From assembly GCF_000620625.1 (NCBI RefSeq), contig NZ_JIAW01000003.1:186001-250000 (forward strand): DNA of 64,000 nt, read 5' to 3'. The position numbers and the translations under genes were made by a program. Numbering within the stretch: position 1 is the first letter of the stretch; every line of letters begins with the position of its first letter. The stretch is from Mycobacterium sp. URHB0044. Lineage in GTDB: Bacteria; Actinomycetota; Actinomycetes; Mycobacteriales; Mycobacteriaceae. Below, in pieces: positions 19,532 through 27,266 of this stretch. The notes below the pieces were generated by a model, which was given only the letters and a program-made list of their open reading frames with translations, had not been told where the DNA came from and searched no databases.

Positions 19532-20220
19532 GATGTCCCTTCGTTCGAGATGGCAAGGGTGCCAGAGGTTTCGGTATACGGGGCGGGTTCGCCAAGCAGT
19601 GCTCGCCCGACGACGACGGCGCTGGCGCCCGCGGCCACGCACAGCTCGGCAACCGGTTCGGTGACGCCGCCGTCGACGGCGACCGGTAGCTTGCCTGCGC
19701 AGGCGGTGACGACGGCCAGTTGACCGATCCGTGCCTGGTCGCGGCTGCCCGGCTCGATCAGCATGACCAGGACGCCGTCCGGGCGTGCCGGCCATCGCGG
19801 AGCGGACGAGTGGTCGAGCCCGTCCCACTCCTGCCACAGCGCGATCCAGGCCGAGCTGCCGACGGCGTGCAGGGCGTCGGCCCGCCGCTCGGTGAAGGCG
19901 TCCCATGGCAGGAACACCTTGGCTGGTCGCAATTGCAGGACGCGGAGCAGCTTGGAGTCGACGAACTCGGCCGAACCGATCAGGTGCACCTCGACCCTGG
20001 ACGGTCCGACGGCGGAAACGATGTCGGCAAGCTCTGCCATGGTCACACCGGCGGGAAATCCCTCCGTTTCGGCCATCACGTCGACGTGCACGGTCATCCC
20101 CGCCGCTGAGAGTGCTTCGGCGGCAGCGATTCTCGCTTCGGACGGTACGGCGTACACGGAGCCTGCGAGCTGGCCGCGGAATCGCTCGTGCCACGAGGCG
20201 ATGGGCTGCACGGCGATCAC
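19528..20220 (-). CDS. Ribulose-phosphate 3-epimerase-like protein
   Basis: A 230-residue TIM barrel of the ribulose-phosphate 3-epimerase family. The expected metal ligands are all present: His45 and Asp47 in VHVDVM, His79 in VEVHLIG and Asp183 in AVDGGV. The C-terminal phosphate-binding part is AAGASAVVVGRALLG. The usual N-terminal ILSAD motif is missing, so it is a divergent member that may act on another ketose phosphate (for example a ketotetrose or ketohexose phosphate). The start is GTG 20220, overlapping the kinase stop by 4 nt; an ATG further upstream would overlap the kinase extensively. Confidence 0.75.
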   Translation of the reverse strand: MIAVQPIASWHERFRGQLAGSVYAVPSEARIAAAEALSAAGMTVHVDVMAETEGFPAGVTMAELADIVSAVGPSRVEVHLIGSAEFVDSKLLRVLQLRPAKVFLPWDAFTERRADALHAVGSSAWIALWQEWDGLDHSSAPRWPARPDGVLVMLIEPGSRDQARIGQLAVVTACAGKLPVAVDGGVTEPVAELCVAAGASAVVVGRALLGEPAPYTETSGTLAISNEGTS

Positions 20221-21698
20221 GAACCCATCCCGCCGTCGATCAGCGGTGACTCCGCTACCGCTGCCCACCGCGCCCGCAGCGCGGCCACGTCGCGACCGGT
20301 CTCCCTCGGCACCGAAACGGCGCACACCGCGGGCTGCCAGCGTTTGGCGAGGTCGACGAGTCCGCCGGTGTCGGCACCGGAGGCGACGGCGGCGGCCTGG
20401 ATGCAGGCACCGCGGGCGGTCGCCTCGTCGGCATCCAGCGTGACGACTTCCTCGCCGGAGAGGTCGGCCAGCATTTGTCGCGTGGCCGGCGAACGCGCGC
20501 CGCCGCCCGCCGTAGTGATCGCGCCGGTGAGTTCGACACCGCAGGCGCGCAAGCTGTCGCGCCCGCTCAGCAGTGACAGCAACGGCCCTTCGACGAACGC
20601 GCGCGCCAACTCGTCGCGGGTGGTGTGCGACGTGATGTCGACGAAGGTTCCGCGGGCGTGCGGGCGGTCGGGCTTGCGCTCCCCGTCGAGGAAGGGCACC
20701 AGCACCGGCCCCTGCGCATCACCTGCGGCGAGCGCCAACTCGGTGAGCCCGTCGAGGTCCGTGCCGAGCAGCCGGGCAGCCACGTCACCGACGCGTGCCG
20801 CGTTGAGCGTGCTGACCAGAGGGAGGTAGCCGCCCGTCAGGTCGGAGACGCCGTCGACCACTCCGCTGGGATCGAACACCGGAATTCGCGACGAGGTGGC
20901 CACCACACCGGACGTGCCGATGCCGAAGTATTGGTCACCGTCGGTGAGGCCGAGCCCGAGATAGCCGGCGTGCTGGTCACCGCCGCCGGGGCCCACCACG
21001 ACACCGGCAGGCAGTCCGAGCTCGTCGGCCGCGGCGGCGCGCAGCGTTCCTGCCGGATCGGTCGGACCAAGCACGGTCGGCAGCTTCGGCCGCCAGTCAC
21101 CCACGCCGGCAGCGAGATTCAGATATTCGGGAACCCAATCGTGGGCAGTGGAGTCGAAGTAGCCGGTCCCCGAGGCATCGGAGCGATCGGTTACGCGGGC
21201 ACCGGTCAGCCAGTAGGTCAGGTAGTCGTGCGGCAACAGGATCGTGGCAACCCGGTCGAGCAGGCGGGGTTCGTGCTCGGCGACCCAGGCCAGCTTGGCG
21301 ATGGTGAACGCCGCCGTCGGCAGGGACCCGACGCGCACGACCCAGCGACGCGCACCGATCCGGTCGACGAGGCGGGCCAGGTGGGCCGCTCCGGTGGTGT
21401 CGTTCCACAGCTTCGCGGCACGCATCGGCTGCCCGACGGAGTCGAGCAGGACCAGCCCGTGGCATTGCGCGGCCACGGACATCGCCTCGACGGTGACGGG
21501 CTGCGCGCACGAGGCGAGCGCCGAGCGCGTCGCCGAGATCAACGCCGCCACCCAGTCGCACGGGTGTTGCTCGCTGCTGGGCGGGAAGGCCGGCGGGTGC
21601 GGAGCGGCACCGCTGCCGAGCAGTCGCCCGGTGTCGGCGTCACGCACCTCGACCTTGCAGGACTGCGTCGACGAGTCGACGCCGAGCACGGCGTTCAT
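20217..21698 (-). CDS. FGGY-family carbohydrate kinase (xylulokinase-like)
   Basis: A 493-residue kinase with the two-domain FGGY layout. N-terminal GVDSSTQSCKVEV is the first phosphate loop. AAQCHGLVLLD and KLWNDTT correspond to the substrate-binding region of xylulokinases. GTSGVVATSS and ITTAGGGARSP (near 395-405) are the second-domain nucleotide-binding motifs. It probably phosphorylates the ketose made by the adjacent dehydrogenases. It overlaps the SIS gene and the epimerase gene by 4 nt each. I give no gene symbol because FGGY substrate cannot be read from sequence. Confidence 0.85.
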   Translation of the reverse strand: MNAVLGVDSSTQSCKVEVRDADTGRLLGSGAAPHPPAFPPSSEQHPCDWVAALISATRSALASCAQPVTVEAMSVAAQCHGLVLLDSVGQPMRAAKLWNDTTGAAHLARLVDRIGARRWVVRVGSLPTAAFTIAKLAWVAEHEPRLLDRVATILLPHDYLTYWLTGARVTDRSDASGTGYFDSTAHDWVPEYLNLAAGVGDWRPKLPTVLGPTDPAGTLRAAAADELGLPAGVVVGPGGGDQHAGYLGLGLTDGDQYFGIGTSGVVATSSRIPVFDPSGVVDGVSDLTGGYLPLVSTLNAARVGDVAARLLGTDLDGLTELALAAGDAQGPVLVPFLDGERKPDRPHARGTFVDITSHTTRDELARAFVEGPLLSLLSGRDSLRACGVELTGAITTAGGGARSPATRQMLADLSGEEVVTLDADEATARGACIQAAAVASGADTGGLVDLAKRWQPAVCAVSVPRETGRDVAALRARWAAVAESPLIDGGMGS

Positions 21699-22333
21699 CG
21701 CCGGACCACCGGCACTGCGTCGTCGCCGGGTTGCAGGCCGCGGGCGCCGACCCCGCCCGCGGGGTGGCTGTCGACGACGTCCTGCACGGTGTGGCCGCGC
21801 ATGGCCATGGTGACCACGGCCAGCGCGTCACCCCATGCTCCGACTGCCAGGGTGCTCGCCATCGCGATCATGTCGCCGGGGTCGGCGTCGGGCGGTGTCG
21901 GTGGGAGGGCGACGATCTCGGTGGCGGCCAGCGCAAACGACGAGCCGGGGTTCTCGGTCAGGGCGACCACGTCGACGCCGCGCCGGACGAAGCGCTCGAC
22001 GAGGCTGGTCAGTTCCGCGGAGCGGCCGGTCTTCGAGATCGCGAGCACCAGGTCGGACGCGGTGACGGCACCCATGCCGCCGTGCAGTGCATCCATCGTC
22101 GGCAGGTAGACCGCGGGCGTCCCGCATACCGAGAGCAGGTGGGCCAGACGCTCGGCCATGATCCCGGACGTGCCCGAACCTGTGGTGACGACCTTGCCGG
22201 ACGTCGCCAGGACGCGGCGCGCGACGTCGACGATCCCTGATTCCACGTTGGCGACCAGGGCGGCCAGCGCGTTCGATTCCCTCGACAACACCGAGCTGGC
22301 GAGTTCTGCCAGCTCCGCGTCGCCCGTGCTCAT
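21695..22333 (-). CDS. SIS-domain sugar-phosphate isomerase (KpsF/GutQ-like, no CBS domains)
   Basis: A 212-residue protein consisting of a single SIS domain. TGSGTSGIMAERLAHLLSVCG near 50-70, the HGGMGAV segment, and SKTGRSAEL are typical of arabinose-5-phosphate isomerases. The tandem CBS domains of KdsD and GutQ are absent. Likely role is aldose/ketose phosphate isomerisation in the polyol pathway. It is the first gene of the operon; its ATG at 22333 faces a 129-bp region shared with the divergent SorC regulator. It overlaps the kinase by 4 nt. Confidence 0.8.
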   Translation of the reverse strand: MSTGDAELAELASSVLSRESNALAALVANVESGIVDVARRVLATSGKVVTTGSGTSGIMAERLAHLLSVCGTPAVYLPTMDALHGGMGAVTASDLVLAISKTGRSAELTSLVERFVRRGVDVVALTENPGSSFALAATEIVALPPTPPDADPGDMIAMASTLAVGAWGDALAVVTMAMRGHTVQDVVDSHPAGGVGARGLQPGDDAVPVVRR

Positions 22334-22350
22334 CTGATATCTCCATTACT

Positions 22351-22419
22351 CACATGTGGTTGTGATCCAGATCATGCAATCCCTATGCTCATGTGTCAAC
22401 ACGCCTGCACATATGAGCA
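22351..22419. promoter_or_regulatory. Divergent promoter region with SorC-type operator candidates
   Basis: Between the polyol operon and its regulator there is a perfect 7-bp inverted repeat, TGCTCAT at 22386-22392 and ATGAGCA at 22413-22419, 20 bp apart. The 8-bp palindrome CACATGTG lies at 22351-22358. The region is much richer in A+T than its surroundings. This fits autoregulation and control of the nine-gene operon by the SorC protein. Confidence 0.6.
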
Positions 22420-22462
22420 GGCATGCCAGAATGACGACCAATCTCGAAGGGAGGTGGGGCGA

Positions 22463-23383
22463 ATGGGTCCGGACGAACTGTTCCAGCGCGCCGTCATCGC
22501 GCGCCGCTACTACCTCGAAGGCCGCACCCGGGTCCAGATCGCCGAGGAGTTCGGCATCTCCCGGTTCAAGGTGGCCCGTGAACTCGACGAGGCGTTGTCC
22601 ACCGGGATGGTCGAGATCACGATCCACAACCCCGGCTCGACCGACCTCGAGTTGTCCACCGAGCTGCAGCGCCGGTTCAACCTCGAACACGCCTACGTCG
22701 TGACCACCGACGACCACAGCCCCGACCACCGCGCCGATGCCGTCGCCAAGGCGACGGCCGAGCTGCTCCAGTCCATCCTGCGCGAGGAGGACGTCGTCGG
22801 CGTCGACTGCGGCCGCACTCTCACCAAGGTGGCCAACCACCTGACATCACTGCCGCGCAGCGACGTCGTCCAATTGACCGGTATGGCAGGCACTCTCACC
22901 TCGAACGGCGCAGATCTGGTTCGCCGGCTCACCGAGATCGGCGGCGGCCGGTCATGGCCGCTCTACGCGCCGCTCGTCGTGGCGGATGCGCGGACCGCGG
23001 CGAGCCTGTCCAGCGACCACCAGATCCAGGAGACCGTCGCCAGGCATGCCAAGGTCACCTGCGCAATCGTGTCCATCGGCGCATGGACGCCCGGCGCGTC
23101 CCAGGTGTACGCGTCTCTGACCTCCGAAGAGGTCGACGAGTTGGAGCGTGCGGGCGTGTGCGGTGAAACCTGCGCGCTGCTGCTCGACGCCGACGGAGTG
23201 CGGATGCCTGGGCTGGACGAGCGGCGGATCGGCGTCGACGAGGCGACGCTGCGGGCCATCCCGACGGTGATCGCGGTGTCCACCGGTCCGAAGAAGATCG
23301 CCGCGACACGGGCGGTGCTGCGCTCAGGACTCGTTTCGTCCATCGTCACCGACGCCGAGATCGCGGCAGCGGTCCTGGCCTGA
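22463..23383 (+). CDS. SorC-family sugar-binding transcriptional regulator
   Basis: A 306-residue regulator. Residues about 10-60 form a helix-turn-helix (YYLEGRTRVQIAEEF.ISRFKVAREL). The remainder is the SorC/DeoR effector domain, with VGVDCGRTLTKVANHL, VVQLTGMAGTL and STGPKKIAATRAVLRSGLVSSIVTD at the sugar-phosphate-binding C-terminus. Family members are switched by phosphorylated sugars, probably here the product of the FGGY kinase. Start ATG 22463 has GGGAGG 8 nt upstream; an earlier in-frame ATG at 22385 lies within the operator and is unlikely. It is divergent from the operon it presumably controls. Confidence 0.9.
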   Translation: MGPDELFQRAVIARRYYLEGRTRVQIAEEFGISRFKVARELDEALSTGMVEITIHNPGSTDLELSTELQRRFNLEHAYVVTTDDHSPDHRADAVAKATAELLQSILREEDVVGVDCGRTLTKVANHLTSLPRSDVVQLTGMAGTLTSNGADLVRRLTEIGGGRSWPLYAPLVVADARTAASLSSDHQIQETVARHAKVTCAIVSIGAWTPGASQVYASLTSEEVDELERAGVCGETCALLLDADGVRMPGLDERRIGVDEATLRAIPTVIAVSTGPKKIAATRAVLRSGLVSSIVTDAEIAAAVLA

Positions 23384-23401
23384 ACCCAGATTGGTGCGCA
23401 A

Positions 23402-24127
23402 ATGTCCCAACCCGCAGTAGATCTCGACTTCCGACTGGACCGCAGGGTCGCCCTCGTCACCGGCGGCGCGTCGGGAATCGGCGCAGCGATCGGAGCGGCG
23501 TTCGCCACCAAGGGTGCGACCGTCGCCGTGGCCGATCTCGCCAAGGACTGCGAATTCCCTTGCAACGTCGCCGAACCCGACTCCGTTGGACGCACGGTCG
23601 ACGCGGTGATGGCACGGCACGGGCGGATCGACATCCTGGTCAACAGCGCAGGCATCGCGCGGCTCGCCCCCGCCGAGGAGCTTCCGCTCGAATACTGGGA
23701 TGCGACCATCGCCGTCAACCTCAAGGGCACGTTCCTGATGAGCCAGGCCGTCGGCACGCGGATGCTCGCCGCCGGCCGCGGCGTCATCATCAACATGGCG
23801 TCGCAAGCGGCCAGCGTGGCGATCGACGAGCACGTCGCCTACTGTGCGTCGAAGTTCGGCGTGCTCGGTATCTCGAAGGTCCTCGCCGCCGAGTGGGCCG
23901 GGCGCGGCGTGCGGGTCAACACCATCTCGCCGACCGTGGTGCTCACCGACCTCGGCATCAAGGCCTGGGACAACCCGAAGGGCGACGCGCTCAAGAAGCT
24001 CATCCCGTCGGGCCGGTTCGCCTACCCCGACGAGATCGCCGCTGCCGCCGTGTATCTCGCGTCGGACGCGGCGGGCATGGTCAACGGCGCCGACCTCGTC
24101 ATCGATGGCGGCTACACCATCAAATAA
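23402..24127 (+). CDS. SDR oxidoreductase, GolD/DthD-like polyol dehydrogenase
   Basis: A 241-residue short-chain dehydrogenase. The cofactor motif is VTGGASGIGAAIGAAF near 19-34, an Asp at the end of strand 2 (VADL) favours NAD, the catalytic serine is in NMASQAASV, and YCASKFGV carries the Tyr/Lys pair. Overall pattern resembles the GolD/DthD group (D-threitol or related polyol dehydrogenases known from M. smegmatis and Listeria). It follows the SorC gene by 18 bp, so regulator and dehydrogenase form one transcript. Exact substrate is not readable from sequence. Confidence 0.85.
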   Translation: MSQPAVDLDFRLDRRVALVTGGASGIGAAIGAAFATKGATVAVADLAKDCEFPCNVAEPDSVGRTVDAVMARHGRIDILVNSAGIARLAPAEELPLEYWDATIAVNLKGTFLMSQAVGTRMLAAGRGVIINMASQAASVAIDEHVAYCASKFGVLGISKVLAAEWAGRGVRVNTISPTVVLTDLGIKAWDNPKGDALKKLIPSGRFAYPDEIAAAAVYLASDAAGMVNGADLVIDGGYTIK

Positions 24128-24180
24128 CGCAGCGTGAGCAGAAGGGAATGTCGCCGTCGCCGGCGCGTGTTGTGCCCCGC

Positions 24181-25098
24181 ATGCCCACTGGAATAGTGCT
24201 CATCCCCGATCTGCAGGCCGACAACCACGTCGACAACGTCATCGCGCAAGCCCGCGAAATCTACGACGCTGGCGTCCGCCAGATCTGGCTGGCCCAGCAG
24301 TTCGATCACGACGCCATCTCCCTGGCCGGACTCGTCGGTGCCGCGGTGCCCGGCCTCGGCGTCGGCACGTCCGTCGTGCCGATCAACCCGAGGCATCCGC
24401 TGGTGGTGGCGTCGCAGGCGCAGACGGCTCAGGCCGCGACGCACGGAAACTTCAGCCTCGGCCTGGGTCTCGGGGCGCACGCTCCCGAGGAGCAGGCCTT
24501 CGGCACGGCGTGGCCGAATCCGGTCGCCAGACTGCGCGAGCATCTTGCCGTGCTGCGGTCGATCTTCGACACCGGTGCCGTCGACTTCCACGGCGACGAG
24601 TTCACGGCGAGCCCCGAGTGGCCCGTCTCCGTCGCCGGCGGAAGGTCCGTCCCGGTCTACGTTGCGGCCATGGGGCCCAAGGCGTTACGCGTCACCGGAG
24701 AACTGGCCGACGGCACGCTGCCGCTGCTCGCCGGGCCACGCACCATCGGCGAGTTCATCGTGCCCACCATCGCCAAGGCCGCCGCCGAAGCGGGACGGCC
24801 CGATCCGAAGGTCATCGCCGGAGTGCCCGTGCTCGTCACCGACGACGTCGACGCGGGACGCGCCATCGCAGCCGAACACCTTGCCTTCTACGCGGGGATT
24901 CCGTCGTATCAGAAGGTGATCGCCAGGGAGGGCCTGGAATCCATCGCCGACCTCGCAGCGGTGGGCTCGGCCGAGTCGGTGCGCAGTCAAGTGCACCGCT
25001 ATCTGGACGCCGGCGCGACGGACGTCGTGTTGAACCCGATCGACCGGTCGGACCGCGCTGCGGCGCGACTGATGTGGGAAGTGGCCGCGACGATCTGA
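24181..25098 (+). CDS. LLM-class F420-dependent oxidoreductase
   Basis: A luciferase-like TIM-barrel enzyme of about 305 residues. It has QIWLAQQFDHDAISL, VGTSVVPINPRHPLVVASQAQT and the GNFSLGLGLGAHAPEE strand typical of mycobacterial F420-dependent members. A conserved pattern PVYVAAMGPKALRVTGELADGTLP is visible. I use ATG 24181; an ATG at 24148, just after AGAAGGG, would add eleven residues and is possible. It is the third gene of the SorC transcript, so a role in the polyol pathway or redox handling is suggested but unproven. It ends 11 bp from the convergent SRPBCC gene. Confidence 0.82.
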   Translation: MPTGIVLIPDLQADNHVDNVIAQAREIYDAGVRQIWLAQQFDHDAISLAGLVGAAVPGLGVGTSVVPINPRHPLVVASQAQTAQAATHGNFSLGLGLGAHAPEEQAFGTAWPNPVARLREHLAVLRSIFDTGAVDFHGDEFTASPEWPVSVAGGRSVPVYVAAMGPKALRVTGELADGTLPLLAGPRTIGEFIVPTIAKAAAEAGRPDPKVIAGVPVLVTDDVDAGRAIAAEHLAFYAGIPSYQKVIAREGLESIADLAAVGSAESVRSQVHRYLDAGATDVVLNPIDRSDRAAARLMWEVAATI

Positions 25099-25109
25099 CG
25101 CGCGAAACG

Positions 25110-25547
25110 TCAGCCGTAGAAGCGTGTCACCCGGCTGCGCAGCCGGTCGATCGCGGCCTCGAGCACGATCCTCTTGGCGCGCTTCATCAGGAAGCCCGGG
25201 ATCGGCGCGGACACGTCGATGGTGATGTCGAATCGCACGTTGGTCTTGTCGCCCAACCGGGTCAGGTTGTACTCACCGTGCTGCCCGCGCTGCTGGAAGG
25301 TGTCCTTCGCGTCCCACACCATCCAGTCGCGGCCCCAGTGATACTCCAGGATCTCCTTGTCGGTGATGCCCATGATCTTCAGCGTCGCCTTGACGTGGTG
25401 TGGGCGACCGTCGGGGTGCCGGTCGAGCACCTCGGCGTGCCGGTGCACCGTCGACCACGACGGCACTTCCTCGATGTCGGCGAGGGCATCGAGGATCGCC
25501 TCGGGCGAGGCGTCGAACACGACTTCCCGAGTCGCGTGCACGGCCAT
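25110..25547 (-). CDS. SRPBCC-family (START-like) protein
   Basis: A 145-residue helix-grip protein of the polyketide-cyclase/START-like family with a hydrophobic cavity. N-terminal EVVFDASPEAILDALADIEEVPSW is the family signature, followed by VTRFYG at the end. It lies directly upstream-downstream of far with a second SRPBCC gene on the far side. This matches the M. tuberculosis Rv0854-Rv0857 arrangement as I recall it, where such proteins flank far. A ligand or chaperone role in lipid metabolism is likely but unproven. It lies 58 bp after far on the same strand. Confidence 0.85.
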   Translation of the reverse strand: MAVHATREVVFDASPEAILDALADIEEVPSWSTVHRHAEVLDRHPDGRPHHVKATLKIMGITDKEILEYHWGRDWMVWDAKDTFQQRGQHGEYNLTRLGDKTNVRFDITIDVSAPIPGFLMKRAKRIVLEAAIDRLRSRVTRFYG

Positions 25548-25605
25548 GGAGCAAATCGTAACGCATACTCCGGCCTCGCGCAGTAGTTCGGCCAGCTAAT
25601 TCCAC

Positions 25606-26685
25606 TTACCAGTCAATATCATCGATTGCGGTGGTGGTTCGAGGCGGTGTTCCGACTGGTCCTGGCGGTGTGCGGGAGAAGCGGGGCGCCGCCGCGGCCT
25701 GTCGAACACCGTCCACCGTGATGACCGTCGACCGTGCCTCGAGGTGCTCGTTCACGGCAGCCTCCGCCCACGACAGCACCGGCGTGACGCAGGCATCGGA
25801 CCCGTCGAACACCGCCGTCCACTCGGCGCGCGTCCGGCTCGCGAACCGCTCGGTGAAGATCGCCTTCATCTCGTCGTAGCGGGCCAGGTCGAACTGGTTG
25901 GGCACGTCGTCCGGTGCGAGACCGAGCCCGCTGATCAACTGCGCGAAGAACTGCGGTTCGATGGCGCCGACGGCCATGTATCCACCGTCGGACGTTTCAT
26001 AGGTGCGGTAGAACGGCGCGCCGCCGTCGAGCAGAAACGACTCACGCTCGTCCTTCAGGGAGCCGGTCGCCTTCATGGTCCACATCATCTGCGCCAGGAT
26101 GCTCACGCCGTCCACCATGGCGGCGTCGATGACCTGACCCTGGCCGGAACGTTCTCGCTCGTAGAGCGCGGCGACGATGCCGAGCAGCACGAGCATGGAC
26201 CCGCCACCGAAGTCGGCGACCAGGTTCAGCGGCGCGACGGGTGGCCGGTCGCGATAGCCGATCGCGCTGAGCGCGCCGGTCTGCGACAGGTAGTTGATGT
26301 CGTGGCCCGCGGTCGTCGCCAGCGGGCCGTCCTGGCCCCAACCGGTGATGCGCGCGAAGATCAAGCGCTGATTGACGGCCGCACAGTCGTCGGGGCCGAT
26401 GCCGAGCCGTTCACAGGTGCCGGGCCGGAAGCAGTCGAGCAGGACGTCGGCCTTGGCGGCCAACGCCAGCAGCGCCTCGGGGTTGCTCTTGACGTCGAGG
26501 TCGACGACACGCTTGCCGCGGTGCAACAGGTCGACGTCCTCTGCAGGCATCGTCAAGCCGCCTGGCCTGCGCACCCGCACCACGTCGGCGCCCAAATCGG
26601 CGAGGATCATCGCCGCGTGTGGTCCCGGTCCGATGCCGCCCAGCTCGATCACCCGCACCCCCGCCAGGGGTCCTGTATTCGTCAC
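25606..26685 (-). CDS. far: CaiB/BaiF CoA-transferase family, alpha-methylacyl-CoA racemase (Far/Mcr type)
   Basis: A 359-residue family III CoA-transferase-fold enzyme. GVRVIELGGIGPGPHAAMILADLGADVVRV at the start carries the CoA-binding loop. GWGQDGPLATTAGHDINYLSQTGALSAIG holds the catalytic His/Asp region of racemases (His and Asp in GHDINY), which distinguishes it from the formyl-CoA transferase at 56291. It probably epimerises 2-methylacyl-CoA for beta-oxidation of branched or sterol side chains. The GTG start at 26685 gives exactly the length I recall for M. tuberculosis Far (Rv0855). Confidence 0.87.
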   Translation of the reverse strand: MTNTGPLAGVRVIELGGIGPGPHAAMILADLGADVVRVRRPGGLTMPAEDVDLLHRGKRVVDLDVKSNPEALLALAAKADVLLDCFRPGTCERLGIGPDDCAAVNQRLIFARITGWGQDGPLATTAGHDINYLSQTGALSAIGYRDRPPVAPLNLVADFGGGSMLVLLGIVAALYERERSGQGQVIDAAMVDGVSILAQMMWTMKATGSLKDERESFLLDGGAPFYRTYETSDGGYMAVGAIEPQFFAQLISGLGLAPDDVPNQFDLARYDEMKAIFTERFASRTRAEWTAVFDGSDACVTPVLSWAEAAVNEHLEARSTVITVDGVRQAAAAPRFSRTPPGPVGTPPRTTTAIDDIDW

Positions 26686-26708
26686 GGCCGCAAGGCTATC
26701 GGGTGCCG

Positions 26709-27161
26709 TCAGCCCTTCTTCACCTTGAGCACCTGCTTGCGCAGCCCGTCCGTGGCGGTCTCCATCCCGCCCTTCATCGTCCGCTTCAGGATGAAACTGG
26801 GCAGCGGCACCGACAGGTCGATGGCCATGTCGAACTTCACCTTTGTTTTTTCGGGGTCCGTGTCCCCCATGGGCGTCAGCGTGTAGCTCGCGTCCTGCGC
26901 CTTCAGCTGGCCTGCCGACACCAGCGTCCAGCTCACCTTGTTGTCGGTCCAGGTGTACTCGATGACCTGCTCGTCGGTCAGGCCCGCTGCCTTCACGACC
27001 ATCTTGACCTGCTTGGGCCGCCCGTCGGGGTAGCTCTCGAGGATCTCGGCGCTTTGGTACTGCGGAGACCAGGTCGGGGTCGCCTCGACGTCCGCTATGA
27101 CGTCGAGGATCTCCTCGGGCGTTGCTTCGATCACTACTTCGCGGGAGTCGCTGGTTGCCAT
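26709..27161 (-). CDS. SRPBCC-family (START-like) protein
   Basis: A 150-residue helix-grip protein paralogous to the one at 25110 (shared pattern: EVVIEATPEEILDVIADVEATPTWSP near the start, then SYPDGRPKQVKM, DEQVIEYTW). The C-terminus is basic (KQVLKVKKG). It is the first gene of the small minus-strand group SRPBCC-far-SRPBCC, with a 23-bp gap to far. It is divergent from the glucose-6-phosphate dehydrogenase gene across 105 bp that must hold both promoters. Confidence 0.85.
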   Translation of the reverse strand: MATSDSREVVIEATPEEILDVIADVEATPTWSPQYQSAEILESYPDGRPKQVKMVVKAAGLTDEQVIEYTWTDNKVSWTLVSAGQLKAQDASYTLTPMGDTDPEKTKVKFDMAIDLSVPLPSFILKRTMKGGMETATDGLRKQVLKVKKG

Positions 27162-27266
27162 GCCGCGACAGTAGCCAGCGGCCGGTGGGTCGTGCGCGGT
27201 TTCGACACCCGAACGTCATTCGGCGGTCTGCTGCGCCGTTCACCTGACAGTGGGAACATCACCGAC

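Noticed and set aside
12991..25109. Classic genomic island with integrase, tRNA or att repeats
   Set aside because: No integrase, transposase, tRNA or flanking direct repeat was found at either end; only gene content and broken synteny suggest insertion.
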